From Polaribacter sp. (GTDB lineage Bacteria > Bacteroidota > Bacteroidia > Flavobacteriales > Flavobacteriaceae), in the NCBI RefSeq assembly GCF_024639685.1, contig NZ_JAHEHX010000021.1:62001-126000 (forward strand): DNA of 64,000 nt, given 5' to 3'. The translations under genes and the position numbers were made by a program. Position 1 is the first letter of the stretch, and each line of letters opens with the position of its first letter. Below the pieces are notes generated by a model. It made no database searches. It worked only from the letters and a program-made list of their open reading frames with translations, and was not told the origin of the DNA. Shown here in pieces: positions 34,078 through 43,346 of the stretch.

Positions 34078-34617
34078 TTACATCAAAATTTTTTGTTCAA
34101 TTATTTTAACACAAGTATAATAGGTTGATTTTAATGTACTTTCTGACACATCTAAAATTTCAGAAATTTGCCGAAAACTTAAATCATCAAAATATTTCAT
34201 TGTAAAGACTCGTTTTTGTTTTTCTTTAAAACTTGCAATAATTCTATGTAATTTTTTCTGAATTTCACCACCATCAAAATATTCATCTTGAAATAATACT
34301 TCTAAATTAGATTCGGAAACTTCATCAATATTATCATATCTTTTTTTATTGTTTTTCTCTAAAAAACGAATGGATTCATTGTACGCAATTCTATACATCC
34401 ATGTATGTAAACTGCTTTTTCCTTCAAATTTTAAAATGCTTTTATAAATTCTGATAAAAGTATTTTGCAAAACATCATCTGCATTTTCATGAGTAGCAAC
34501 AATTTTTCTTATATGCCAATACAATCGCTCTTGATATACATCAAGCAATTCACTAAAAGTACTATCTTTTAGTGTAGGGTTTTGTAGCTTTTTAACAAGT
34601 TCTATGTCTTTACTCAA
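34078..34617 (-). CDS. ECF RNA polymerase sigma factor
   Basis: This 179-residue extracytoplasmic-function sigma factor shows region 2 (ADDVLQNTFIRIYKSILKFEGKSSLHTWMYRIAYNESIRFL) and region 4 (IIASFKEKQKRVFTMKYFDDLSFRQISEILDVSESTLKSTYYTCVKII). It is the first gene of the five-gene cassette that ends with the predicted barrel protein. Autoregulation is usual for such factors but no site is proven here. Confidence 0.92.
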   Translation of the reverse strand: MSKDIELVKKLQNPTLKDSTFSELLDVYQERLYWHIRKIVATHENADDVLQNTFIRIYKSILKFEGKSSLHTWMYRIAYNESIRFLEKNNKKRYDNIDEVSESNLEVLFQDEYFDGGEIQKKLHRIIASFKEKQKRVFTMKYFDDLSFRQISEILDVSESTLKSTYYTCVKIIEQKILM

Positions 34618-34806
34618 ATATTTTTTGGTTGGTTTATACTTCTTTTGACCGAAGATAATTCAAAAAGTTTGATTTTTTTATAAAGTAATTTTCAAAATAC
34701 AATCATTCATCAATTTTTTAAATAGTTTTATCAAAATTAACTTTCTAATATATTTAGGATAAAACTACAATCATTCTTATTTTTACATTTACAATAAATG
34801 TAGTCA

Positions 34807-35565
34807 ATGAAAATCATAATATCACCAGCAAAATCTTTAAATTTTGAAAGTAAATCACCGACAAGTTTATATACCCTTCCTCGTTTTTTAAAACAATCTG
34901 AAAAGGTAAATAAAAAACTAAAAACACTTTCTAAAAACAAACTGTCAGATTTAATGTCTATTTCAAATGATTTAGCTACGTTAAATTATCAAAGAAATCA
35001 AGAATGGGAAACTCCATTTACGTTAGAAAATTCTAAACAAGCTATATATGCTTTTACTGGCGCTGTTTTTCAAGGTATTGATGTAAATACTATCGAAGAG
35101 AAAAATATGAGTATACTACAAGATAAACTTAGAATTCTTTCAGGCCTTTATGGTGTTTTAAAACCTTTAGATTTAATTCAGCCTTATCGTTTAGAAATGG
35201 GAACAAAACTTAAAATTGGCAGAAAAGATAATCTATATAAGTTTTGGGACGATGCTATAGCTGAGTCCTTAAACAATGAATTAAAAGAAAATGAATTGTT
35301 AATAAATCTTGCAAGCTCAGAATACTTTAAAGTAATTCCAAAAAACACACTTAAAGTACCTATGATTACTCCTGTTTTTAAAGATTTTAAAAATGGACAG
35401 TATAAAACGATTATGACCTACGCAAAAAAGGCGCGTGGTCTTATGGTTCGCTACATTATAAATCATAACATAAATACTCTACAAGAACTAAAAGGATTTA
35501 ATGTGGAAAATTATAGATTTTCTGAAGCATTATCTTCTCAATATGAAATTGTTTTTACTCGCTAG
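34807..35565 (+). CDS. yaaA: YaaA family peroxide-stress protein
   Basis: YaaA (UPF0246) lowers intracellular iron-driven damage during peroxide stress in E. coli. The 252-residue protein has the signature start MKIIISPAKSLNFES, GAVFQGIDV, LYGVLKPLDLIQPYRLEMGTKL and LINLASSEYF. It is divergent from the ECF sigma gene. Its 3' end overlaps blh by 11 bases (convergent). A link to light or oxidative stress is only contextual. Confidence 0.93.
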   Translation: MKIIISPAKSLNFESKSPTSLYTLPRFLKQSEKVNKKLKTLSKNKLSDLMSISNDLATLNYQRNQEWETPFTLENSKQAIYAFTGAVFQGIDVNTIEEKNMSILQDKLRILSGLYGVLKPLDLIQPYRLEMGTKLKIGRKDNLYKFWDDAIAESLNNELKENELLINLASSEYFKVIPKNTLKVPMITPVFKDFKNGQYKTIMTYAKKARGLMVRYIINHNINTLQELKGFNVENYRFSEALSSQYEIVFTR

Positions 35566-36448
35566 ATTTCATGACGGACATTACCCACATATGAGGTGCA
35601 GTAACTGCAAATAAAACAGCAAATAGACTAGAAGAAAAAAGCTTTAAGTCTGGAGTGAAATAGTAAAGTAATAAAATTCCTAAAGCGCTTATAGCCCAAA
35701 ATAATAGCGCCTTCTTTACAAATTGTAAAATTGTAATTTTAGTAACCTCACCAGATAAAAATAAAACTTGATGGAGTATTGAAGGTAATGAATGCCATAA
35801 AATAAAATAAATAGCAAAACCAAATATTAAAGAAGTTGTTTTAAAAACTAGAAATAAAAACATCAAATAGAAAATTTCTTTGATAATAACTTTTAATGTA
35901 ATAGAATTTTTAATAAAAAAATATACATTAAATATTAAAAACAAAAGTATACTTATCAGTAGTCCTATTTTAATTATATACAAAGGAATAGAAATACCTA
36001 CAAGGTCTACCATAATTCTTTTTAATTGGTCCTTAGAATTATAAAAAAGCATTCCAAATACAACAAGCCCATAAATAAAATAGTAGATATTATTGGTTAA
36101 ACTATTTAGTTTTATTTTTTTTGAAAAATGTTCTTCACCAAAATGGAATGCACTAATTGCAATAAAAATAATTATAGCTAAATAGGGGTGCAAAAAGAAC
36201 AAGAAAACACATAAAGCAATTAAAATTAGGTAAATAAATAAATTTTTAGAAAATTTATTTTTACCTGTAAAATCTTTTTTAGAGAGTATTAATAAATCAT
36301 TAGCACCATGTAGTATACCTACTGTTATCACAAGGAAAAAGGCAATTGAATCTTCTACTATTTCCCCAAATTGAATACCAAACCAAAACAGCAAAAATGT
36401 AAAAAAAATCATAAAATTTTGGTAATATGTGAAAATTTCATCTCTCAT
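35555..36448 (-). CDS. blh: Brp/Blh-type beta-carotene 15,15'-dioxygenase
   Basis: Blh cleaves beta-carotene into two retinals. The 297-residue membrane protein has about eight helices and the His residues typical of the family: GILHGANDLLIL (His47), AFHFGEEHFS (His102, His107), WHSLPSILHQ and TAPHMWVM. It lies head-to-head with proteorhodopsin (90 bases between starts), and the encoded product supplies the chromophore. On its strand TATGTTTG (36453-36460) ends 4 bases before the ATG and could be a -7 box. Confidence 0.92.
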   Translation of the reverse strand: MRDEIFTYYQNFMIFFTFLLFWFGIQFGEIVEDSIAFFLVITVGILHGANDLLILSKKDFTGKNKFSKNLFIYLILIALCVFLFFLHPYLAIIIFIAISAFHFGEEHFSKKIKLNSLTNNIYYFIYGLVVFGMLFYNSKDQLKRIMVDLVGISIPLYIIKIGLLISILLFLIFNVYFFIKNSITLKVIIKEIFYLMFLFLVFKTTSLIFGFAIYFILWHSLPSILHQVLFLSGEVTKITILQFVKKALLFWAISALGILLLYYFTPDLKLFSSSLFAVLFAVTAPHMWVMSVMKSSE

Positions 36449-36538
36449 GTTGCAAACATATTAATTTTATATTGTATATTCGTTATGGCTTTTTAAAAAA
36501 AAGTTAAACAAAATATTTACTAACTTAATTAATTTATT

Positions 36539-37255
36539 ATGAATTTATCACATTTTTTAGCCGTTTCAAAGATGGCACCAGATGATTATGTAGGGTTTAC
36601 ATTTTTCGTAGGATGCATGGCAATGATGGCTGCATCAGCTTTTTTCTTTTTATCAATGAATAGTTTTGATAAAAAATGGAGAACATCTATTCTAGTTTCT
36701 GGTTTAATTACTTTTATTGCAGCTGTTCATTATCTTTACATGAGAGATTATTGGGCTGCAAACGCAGAATCACCTACATTTTTCAGATATGTTGACTGGA
36801 TCTTAACTGTACCATTAATGTGCGTTGAATTCTATTTAATCTTAAAAGTAGCAGGAGCAAAAAAATCATTAATGTGGAGAATGATTTTATTTTCTGTAAT
36901 AATGTTGGTAACAGGTTACGTTGGTGAGGTTATAGACAGACCAAACGCTTGGTTATGGGGATTACTTTCTGGAGCTGCTTACTTTGCAATTGCCTACGAT
37001 ATTTGGTTAGGAAGTGCAAAAAAATTAGCTGTAGCAGCTGGAGGATCTGTATTGAAAGCACATAAAGCTTTATGTTGGTTTGTTTTAGTTGGTTGGGTAA
37101 TTTATCCAATTGGTTATATGGCTGGAACACCAGGATGGTACGAAGGAATTTTTGGAGGATTAAACTTAGATGTTGTTTATAACATTGGAGACGCAATAAA
37201 CAAAATTGGTTTTGGTTTGGTAGTGTATTCTTTAGCAGTTGAAAACTCTAAATAA
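36539..37255 (+). CDS. Proteorhodopsin, light-driven proton pump (green-type)
   Basis: This seven-helix retinal protein of 238 residues pumps protons out of the cell in light. In RYVDWILTVPLMCVEF are Asp86 (proton acceptor), Thr90 and Glu97 (proton donor), which is the proton-pump DTE set rather than the sodium-pump NDQ set. Met94 sits at the spectral-tuning position (105 in the reference protein), where Leu or Met means green light and Gln means blue. The retinal Lys222 is in DAINKIGFG, and His64 is the counter-ion partner. The promoter region is shared with the divergent blh gene. A strong terminator follows. Confidence 0.97.
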   Translation: MNLSHFLAVSKMAPDDYVGFTFFVGCMAMMAASAFFFLSMNSFDKKWRTSILVSGLITFIAAVHYLYMRDYWAANAESPTFFRYVDWILTVPLMCVEFYLILKVAGAKKSLMWRMILFSVIMLVTGYVGEVIDRPNAWLWGLLSGAAYFAIAYDIWLGSAKKLAVAAGGSVLKAHKALCWFVLVGWVIYPIGYMAGTPGWYEGIFGGLNLDVVYNIGDAINKIGFGLVVYSLAVENSK

Positions 37256-37274
37256 ATAATATAATCTTTAATAT

Positions 37275-37313
37275 AAAAGTCCTAAAAGTAATTTTTCTTT
37301 TGGGACTTTTTTT
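37275..37313. terminator. Terminator after proteorhodopsin
   Basis: A 14-pair stem with one G-T pair (37275-37288 with 37297-37310) is followed by a long T run. It also lies at the 3' end of the convergent sdaA gene. Confidence 0.85.
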
Positions 37314-38738
37314 TTAACAATCTGCCATTCTAACGGTAACTGCTAAACCTCCTTCTGAGGTTTCTTTATAGTTCTTATTCATATCCTTAGCAGTCTCCCA
37401 CATCGTATCTACTACTTTATCTAAATGCACTAAAGATTCTTTTGGGTTGGTTTCTAAAGCTATTTCTGCAGCGTGAATTGCTTTTATTGCTCCCATAGAA
37501 TTCCTTTCTATACAAGGTACTTGTACAAGACCTCCAATAGGGTCACAAGTTAAACCTAAATGATGTTCCATTGCTATTTCCGCAGCACACAAAGATTGTG
37601 CTGGAGTACCTCCGAGTAATTCAGTTAAAGCACCTGCTGCCATCGCAGAAGAAACCCCTATTTCGGCTTGACAACCACCCATTGCAGCAGAAATGGTTGC
37701 ATTTTTTTTAAAAATACTACCAATTTCCCCAGCTACCAGAAGAAATTTTTTAACATGTTGAAAATCTGCATTGTGATTTTCTATTACTAAATAATACATT
37801 AAAACTGCTGGGATTACTCCTGCACTTCCGTTTGTAGGTGCTGTTACCACTCTTCCTAAAGAAGCATTTACCTCGTTAACAGACAATGCAAAACAACTTA
37901 CCCATTTTAAAATTTCTCTAAACTTAACTTCAGAACTTCTTAACGCCGTGATCCATTCTTGTGGGTTTGAATATTTTGCATCTTTTATTAATTTTTGATG
38001 TGTACTAAATGCTCTTCTTTTTACATTTAGACCACCAGGTAAATTCCCTTCTGAATGACACCCAATGTACATACATTCTAGCATGGTATCCCAAATTCTT
38101 CCTAACTCAAATTCAATCTCAGGAGAAGATCTTAACTCCAACTCATTTTTTTGGACGATATCAGAAATCAACAATTGATCTCTTTCACAAAATTCTTCTA
38201 ACTGAATCGCTCTATTTATTGGGTATGGAAAATTTTTTTTATTAATCTCTATCTCATCTTCTAAAGTGTCATTTTCTTGAATTACAAAGCCCCCACCTAT
38301 TGAATAATAGGTTTCCGAAGAAATTTCTTTACCTTCAAAAAAACCTCTAAATGTAATTCCATTGGCATGAAATGGTAAAAAAGTTCTGTTAAATTGTATT
38401 GAACTCTTAAAAAAAGGGATCCTTTTACCTCCTTTAAATAATATTTCTTCTTGTGTATTAATGCGATCTACAATAATAAAAATATCTTCAATAGGAATAT
38501 ATTCAGGGTCTGCTTCACTTAAACCTAATAGTATTGCCAAGTCCGTAGCATGCCCTTTACCAGTTAAAGAAAGTGAACCATATAAGTCTACCTTAATTTC
38601 ATCAAACTTATCAAATAGTTGCTGCTTTTTATCTTTTTGTATCCAAGCTTGTGCTGCCTTCCAAGGACCTAGAGTGTGTGAGCTAGATGGACCAACACCT
38701 ATCTTTAGCATATCAAAAACACTTATAAATTGAGACAT
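37314..38738 (-). CDS. sdaA: L-serine ammonia-lyase (iron-sulfur type, single chain)
   Basis: The enzyme deaminates L-serine to pyruvate and ammonia using a 4Fe-4S cluster. The 474 residues include both halves: MLKIGVGPSSSHTLGPWKAA in the beta-domain, and the catalytic part with GGCQAEIGVSSAMAAGAL and the cluster Cys region LGLTCDPIGGLVQVPCIERN. The same window encodes the serine-synthesis fusion (46.7-48.6 kb) and glycine decarboxylase. Confidence 0.95.
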   Translation of the reverse strand: MSQFISVFDMLKIGVGPSSSHTLGPWKAAQAWIQKDKKQQLFDKFDEIKVDLYGSLSLTGKGHATDLAILLGLSEADPEYIPIEDIFIIVDRINTQEEILFKGGKRIPFFKSSIQFNRTFLPFHANGITFRGFFEGKEISSETYYSIGGGFVIQENDTLEDEIEINKKNFPYPINRAIQLEEFCERDQLLISDIVQKNELELRSSPEIEFELGRIWDTMLECMYIGCHSEGNLPGGLNVKRRAFSTHQKLIKDAKYSNPQEWITALRSSEVKFREILKWVSCFALSVNEVNASLGRVVTAPTNGSAGVIPAVLMYYLVIENHNADFQHVKKFLLVAGEIGSIFKKNATISAAMGGCQAEIGVSSAMAAGALTELLGGTPAQSLCAAEIAMEHHLGLTCDPIGGLVQVPCIERNSMGAIKAIHAAEIALETNPKESLVHLDKVVDTMWETAKDMNKNYKETSEGGLAVTVRMADC

Positions 38739-38858
38739 TCCTAAATATTTTAATATATTTTATTGTAAATGTAAAAAACATAGCTGCTTCAGCTAGATTT
38801 TTTTTAAATTATTAAAATATATAATTAATTACAAATTGTAAACTGATTCTTTGTCAAA

Positions 38859-39170
38859 CTATTTTACTAGCAGGTAATAAACAACTGCGCGATATTTTTT
38901 TCGCTCAGATTTTCCAATTGTTTTCATTACCTCTTCGATACCTACATCTAATAATTCAGAATTTGGCAAACCAAGTTTTTTTATTAAAAAATTGTTTTTG
39001 ACTGTGGTTAATTCTTTGTCATCTGAACCAGATACAGTTTCTGCATCTGCTTTGTAAATAGATGGCCCCAAACCTTTTGTAACAGCTGTTAACAGTTCTA
39101 GATTTGCATTTAAGTTCCTGTCATCCATAAATTTTTTGTAGAGCGTAACTTTTTCGTGTAGTTTACTCAT
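38859..39170 (-). CDS. DUF2853 family protein
   Basis: This 103-residue cytosolic protein matches my recall of DUF2853: EKVTLYKKFMDDRNLNANLELL, GLGPSIYKADAETVSGSD and SERKKYRAVVYYLL. The family has no known function. It is divergent from dnaK, so the 214-base region between them could serve both genes. Confidence 0.78.
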   Translation of the reverse strand: MSKLHEKVTLYKKFMDDRNLNANLELLTAVTKGLGPSIYKADAETVSGSDDKELTTVKNNFLIKKLGLPNSELLDVGIEEVMKTIGKSERKKYRAVVYYLLVK

Positions 39171-39260
39171 ATTTTATTTAATAAAGGGTTAATAAATACT
39201 GAGGGATGACATTAAATATAATAAAAGCAAATTGATTATTAAAAGAATAACTCTTTAAAT

Positions 39261-39319
39261 TATGTCATGTTGTCATAAGAAACTAACTAAAAACTGACAA
39301 TTTCTAAACAAACTATAGT
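39261..39319 (+). promoter_or_regulatory. dnaK upstream region with a motif shared with htpG
   Basis: TATGTCATGTTGTCATAA (39261-39278) differs from the htpG copy at one base. The palindrome ACTATAGT (39312-39319) also recurs. The gap between the two elements is 33 bases here and 23 at htpG, exactly one helical turn apart. Two shared elements upstream of the two chaperone genes suggest a common regulator. Confidence 0.55.
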
Positions 39320-39384
39320 TGGCATAGCCTTTGACTAAAAATGTTTGAAAACATTGAAAACAATATTTAATAAAAATAATAATT

Positions 39385-41295
39385 ATGAGTAAAATTATAG
39401 GGATTGACTTAGGAACAACAAATTCATGTGTTTCTGTTATGGAAGGTAATGAACCTGTTGTAATTCCTAATGCTGAAGGAAAAAGAACAACTCCATCTAT
39501 TGTAGCTTTTGTTGAAGGTGGTGAACGTAAAATTGGTGATCCTGCAAAGAGACAAGCAGTAACAAATCCAACAAAAACTGTTTATTCAATAAAACGTTTT
39601 ATGGGTAATAAGTTCTCTGATTCATCAAAAGAAGTTAAGAGAGTACCTTATAAAGTAGTTAAAGGTGATAATGATACACCAAGGGTAGATATTGATGGTC
39701 GCTTATACACACCTCAGGAAATTTCTGCCATGGTATTACAGAAAATGAAAAAAACTGCTGAAGATTATTTAGGAGCAGATGTAACTCAAGCTGTAATTAC
39801 AGTACCTGCATATTTTAACGATGCGCAAAGACAAGCTACTAAAGAAGCTGGTGAAATTGCTGGTTTAAAAGTAGAAAGAATCATTAATGAACCAACTGCT
39901 GCTGCATTAGCTTATGGTATGGATAAAGCAAATGACGATAAAAAGATCGTTGTTTTTGACTTTGGTGGTGGTACACATGATGTATCTATATTAGAATTAG
40001 GAGATGGTGTATTTGAAGTATTAGCTACAGATGGTGATACACATTTAGGTGGAGATGATGTTGATGAAAAAATCATTAACTGGTTGGCAGATGAATTTCA
40101 AGCAGATGAAAACATGGACTTACGTGAAGACCCAATGGCTTTACAACGTTTAAAAGAGGCTGCAGAAAAAGCTAAAATAGAATTATCTAGTTCTGCTTCT
40201 ACAGAAATAAACTTACCATATGTAACTGCTACAGCTAGTGGACCAAAACACTTAGTAAGAACACTATCTAGATCTAAATTTGAGCAATTAATAGATGATT
40301 TAGTAAAAAGAACTATTGAGCCATGTAAGACTGCATTAAAAAATGCTGACTTATCAACTTCTGAAATTGATGAAATTATTTTAGTAGGTGGTTCTACCAG
40401 AATACCAGCTATTCAAGAAGCTGTAGAAAAATTCTTTGGAAAAGCACCAAGTAAAGGAGTTAACCCAGATGAGGTTGTTTCTTTAGGTGCTGCAATTCAA
40501 GGTGGAGTTTTATCTGGAGATGTAAAAGATGTATTATTATTAGACGTTACACCTTTATCTTTAGGTATTGAAACAATGGGGAATGTTTTCACAAAATTAA
40601 TTGATGCAAACACAACTATTCCAACAAAGAAATCTCAAATATTTTCAACTGCAGTAGATAATCAGCCATCTGTAGAAATTCACGTATTACAAGGTGAAAG
40701 AGCAATGGCTGCAGATAATAATACAATTGGTCGTTTTCACTTAGATGGATTACCACCAGCACAAAGAGGTGTACCTCAAATTGAAGTAACTTTTGATATT
40801 GATGCAAATGGTATTATTAAAGTATCTGCTTTGGATAAAGGTACTAACAAATCTCACGAAATTAGAATTGAAGCTTCATCAGGATTATCTGAAGAGGAAA
40901 TCGAAAAAATGAGACAAGAAGCAGAAGCAAATGCTGATGCTGATAAAGCCGCAAAAGAAACTGCTGAGAAAATTAATGGAGCTGACTCTATGATTTTTCA
41001 AACAGAAAAGCAATTAAAAGAATTTGGTGATAAATTATCTGCGGATAAAAAGGACCCAATTGAAGCTGCTTTAGTAGAATTAAAAGCTGCTCATGAATCT
41101 AAAGATCTTGCACAAATTGATGCTGCAATGGAAAAGATTAATGAAGCTTGGAAAGTTGCCTCTGAAGAAATGTATGCTGCTCAAGGTGGTGCAGAAGGTG
41201 CTGCTGGAGCTGCAGGCGCAGATCAAGGTCAGCCAGATGCAAGTGTAGATCAAGGAGATAATGTAGAGGATGTAGATTTTGAAGAAGTAAAATAG
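39385..41295 (+). CDS. dnaK: Molecular chaperone DnaK (Hsp70)
   Basis: DnaK is the cytosolic ATP-dependent Hsp70. The ATPase domain shows [43 protein letters not shown] and [10 protein letters not shown]. The substrate domain follows linker [15 protein letters not shown]. The C-terminal tail is Ala/Gly-rich ([16 protein letters not shown]) and ends EDVDFEEVK, the usual acidic end. Length is 636. No dnaJ or grpE is adjacent. Confidence 0.98.
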   Translation: MSKIIGIDLGTTNSCVSVMEGNEPVVIPNAEGKRTTPSIVAFVEGGERKIGDPAKRQAVTNPTKTVYSIKRFMGNKFSDSSKEVKRVPYKVVKGDNDTPRVDIDGRLYTPQEISAMVLQKMKKTAEDYLGADVTQAVITVPAYFNDAQRQATKEAGEIAGLKVERIINEPTAAALAYGMDKANDDKKIVVFDFGGGTHDVSILELGDGVFEVLATDGDTHLGGDDVDEKIINWLADEFQADENMDLREDPMALQRLKEAAEKAKIELSSSASTEINLPYVTATASGPKHLVRTLSRSKFEQLIDDLVKRTIEPCKTALKNADLSTSEIDEIILVGGSTRIPAIQEAVEKFFGKAPSKGVNPDEVVSLGAAIQGGVLSGDVKDVLLLDVTPLSLGIETMGNVFTKLIDANTTIPTKKSQIFSTAVDNQPSVEIHVLQGERAMAADNNTIGRFHLDGLPPAQRGVPQIEVTFDIDANGIIKVSALDKGTNKSHEIRIEASSGLSEEEIEKMRQEAEANADADKAAKETAEKINGADSMIFQTEKQLKEFGDKLSADKKDPIEAALVELKAAHESKDLAQIDAAMEKINEAWKVASEEMYAAQGGAEGAAGAAGADQGQPDASVDQGDNVEDVDFEEVK

Positions 41296-41339
41296 GCAAT
41301 CCATCTAAATATATATATTTAGAGTCTAAATAAATGTAA

Positions 41340-41370
41340 AACGCAATCATTAAGTTGATTGCGTTTTTTT
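41340..41370 (+). terminator. Rho-independent terminator after dnaK
   Basis: A 10-bp perfect stem (AACGCAATCA / TGATTGCGTT) with a 6-base loop is followed by seven T. Confidence 0.9.
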
Positions 41371-41391
41371 ATGCATCTAACAATCATTTTA

Positions 41392-41399
41392 TATCTTTG
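41392..41399 (+). promoter_or_regulatory. Putative -7 promoter box for the ADPRM-like gene
   Basis: TATCTTTG matches TAnnTTTG exactly and ends 5 bases before the ATG, so the transcript would be leaderless or nearly so. Confidence 0.5.
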
Positions 41400-41404
41400 A
41401 GCTA

Positions 41405-42292
41405 ATGAAAAAACTATCTATACTTCTTGCTCTTTTATTGCTCATTAGCTCTTGTGCAAACAAAAAGGAATCTGATTTTAAAATTGGTATTATTTCTGAT
41501 TGTCAATATTGCAATTGTGAAATAAAGTGGGATAGATACTATAAGAAATCTCCTCAAAGATTAAAAGAAGCTATAATAGAATTAAATAAAGACTCTTTAC
41601 AATACACTATTCACTTGGGTGATTTTATTGATAAAAACTTTAAAAGTTTAGATAGTATTCTAACAACTTGGGAGACTCTAAAATCAGAAAGCTTTCACGT
41701 TTTAGGTAATCATGATTTTGAAGTAGAAGAAAATCAAAAAGAGCAAGTAATTAAAAAACTAAATCTAGAAAAAAGATACTATAGTTTTGTGAGAAACAAT
41801 TGGAGATTTATAGTTTTAGACGGAAATGATTTAAGTTTTTATGGCGCAATTACAGTTGACAAAAAAAAACAGACAGATTCATTATTCAATTCTTTAAAAG
41901 ATCTAAACCTTCCATATGTAAAAAAATGGAATGGAGGCTTAAGTAATACTCAGATAAACTGGCTAAAATCTGAATTAGAGGAAGCTCAGCAAGAAAAACA
42001 ACTAGTAGGCTTTTACTGTCATTTCCCTGTTTATCCAATAGACCAGCATAACATTTGGAACAGAAACCAATTTCTACAGATTATTAAGCCTTATAGAAAT
42101 ATAAAATTCTTTTTTAATGGACACAATCATGCAGGTGCTTATAAATATAAAGATAACATACATTTTTTAACTTTTAAAGGGATGGTTGATACTGAAAATA
42201 CCTCAGCTTTTGCAAAAGCAAAATTTACAAAAGACACCATTTTTATCGAAGGGTATGAGCGTGAAGTTTCTCGAAAATTAGTAATTCAATAG
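41405..42292 (+). CDS. ADP-ribose/CDP-alcohol diphosphatase-like phosphoesterase, predicted lipoprotein
   Basis: This 295-residue calcineurin-type metallophosphoesterase has lipobox LISSC (Cys about residue 17), so it should be anchored outside the cytoplasm. The first metal motif is SDCQY (D-x-Q) rather than D-x-H, followed by LGDFID, LGNHDFE, YCHFPVYP and NGHNHAG. The D-x-Q variant, WNGGLSNTQINWL and FKGMVDTENTSAF match my recall of the manganese-dependent ADP-ribose/CDP-alcohol diphosphatase (ADPRM) family. Family is well supported; the exact substrate is inferred. Confidence 0.8.
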   Translation: MKKLSILLALLLLISSCANKKESDFKIGIISDCQYCNCEIKWDRYYKKSPQRLKEAIIELNKDSLQYTIHLGDFIDKNFKSLDSILTTWETLKSESFHVLGNHDFEVEENQKEQVIKKLNLEKRYYSFVRNNWRFIVLDGNDLSFYGAITVDKKKQTDSLFNSLKDLNLPYVKKWNGGLSNTQINWLKSELEEAQQEKQLVGFYCHFPVYPIDQHNIWNRNQFLQIIKPYRNIKFFFNGHNHAGAYKYKDNIHFLTFKGMVDTENTSAFAKAKFTKDTIFIEGYEREVSRKLVIQ

Positions 42293-42838
42293 ATGTCTAG
42301 CTTTAAAAAGTACAACCCATCCAACTTTTTCAAACACACGTTTTGTGAGTTTAAAGAGGTGAATGACTTTAGTTTTACTGATAATAAATTCTATAAGAGT
42401 AAATCTAATAGTAAATATTATTATACAGAAAAGGGTGTTTATAGAAAATCTAATCATTGGGGACGAGTAGCAAATTGTAGGTGGAAATTGATAGCTTTAA
42501 CTAGCTATAAAAACCAAAAAGAAGTTACTGGGTTTGCAAAATGGACAGATTTTAATTCTATGCAGTCCCTAGAAAAACAATTTGTAATTAGTGTAGATTA
42601 TAAAACAAATCGTGCTAAGGTAATTTTAAAAGATATAGAAACTAAAGTTAGATCATTTAATTATGCCGAAGCACAACAAAAGTTAAAAGAAGTCAATAAA
42701 CTTTTAAAAAATGATAGTTGGACGTCTTATTATAATTACGATTCTATCTTTTTGAAAAGAAAAATTATCGAAATGAGAATTAATTCTGATGAAAGTTTAG
42801 CTAAAATTAAAATATCATTTAACGAAACATTTAAATAA
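42293..42838 (+). CDS. Conserved hypothetical protein
   Basis: This 181-residue basic cytosolic protein has no signal or membrane segment. The conserved-looking block is YYYTEKGVYRKSNHWGRVANCRWKL, a strand-turn pattern rich in aromatic residues, followed by a helical C terminus. It starts at the base after the stop of the phosphoesterase gene, so co-transcription is likely. I do not recognise a function. Confidence 0.7.
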   Translation: MSSFKKYNPSNFFKHTFCEFKEVNDFSFTDNKFYKSKSNSKYYYTEKGVYRKSNHWGRVANCRWKLIALTSYKNQKEVTGFAKWTDFNSMQSLEKQFVISVDYKTNRAKVILKDIETKVRSFNYAEAQQKLKEVNKLLKNDSWTSYYNYDSIFLKRKIIEMRINSDESLAKIKISFNETFK

Positions 42839-42887
42839 ACTAAAAGTAATTGTACTATTTTTAAGTTTTTAACATTAAAAAATTAAA

Positions 42888-43316
42888 ATGAAATACTTTT
42901 TAACCTTTTGTTTTATAACCTATTCCTATTTTTTTTCATTTAATGCACAAGAAGCAAATTTTAATTTAACAATAGAAATTTTGGGGATAAAAACAAATAC
43001 AGGTAAAGTATATTTGGCACTATATGATAATACAAATGATTTCTTAAAAAAGAAAAGAGAATTTATTGGTGCTAAATCAGAAGTGAAAAACGGAAAATCT
43101 ATAGTCTTTTTTAAAAATATAAAAAAAGGTGAATATGCTGCCTCTATTTTTTATGACGAAAATAACAATGGCAAAATGGATACTAAATTATTTGGAGTTC
43201 CAAAAGAACCTTATGGGTTTTCTAATAATGCAAAAGGATTTATGGGACCACCATCATTCAAAGAAGCAAAATTTACTTTAGCTTCCAATAAGAAAATTAA
43301 AATACTTTTAAAATAA
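42888..43316 (+). CDS. DUF2141 family secreted protein
   Basis: This 142-residue protein has a signal peptide (about residues 1-20, ending FNAQ) and a small beta-sandwich-like domain: GKVYLALYDNTNDFLKKK, GEYAASIFYDENNNGKMDTKLFGVPKEPYGFSNNAKG. The DENNNGKMD segment resembles a calcium-binding loop. This is the DUF2141 pattern common in Bacteroidota, with no known role. Confidence 0.8.
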   Translation: MKYFLTFCFITYSYFFSFNAQEANFNLTIEILGIKTNTGKVYLALYDNTNDFLKKKREFIGAKSEVKNGKSIVFFKNIKKGEYAASIFYDENNNGKMDTKLFGVPKEPYGFSNNAKGFMGPPSFKEAKFTLASNKKIKILLK

Positions 43317-43346
43317 AGATTAATAATACGAAAAGGGAGTATTTAC

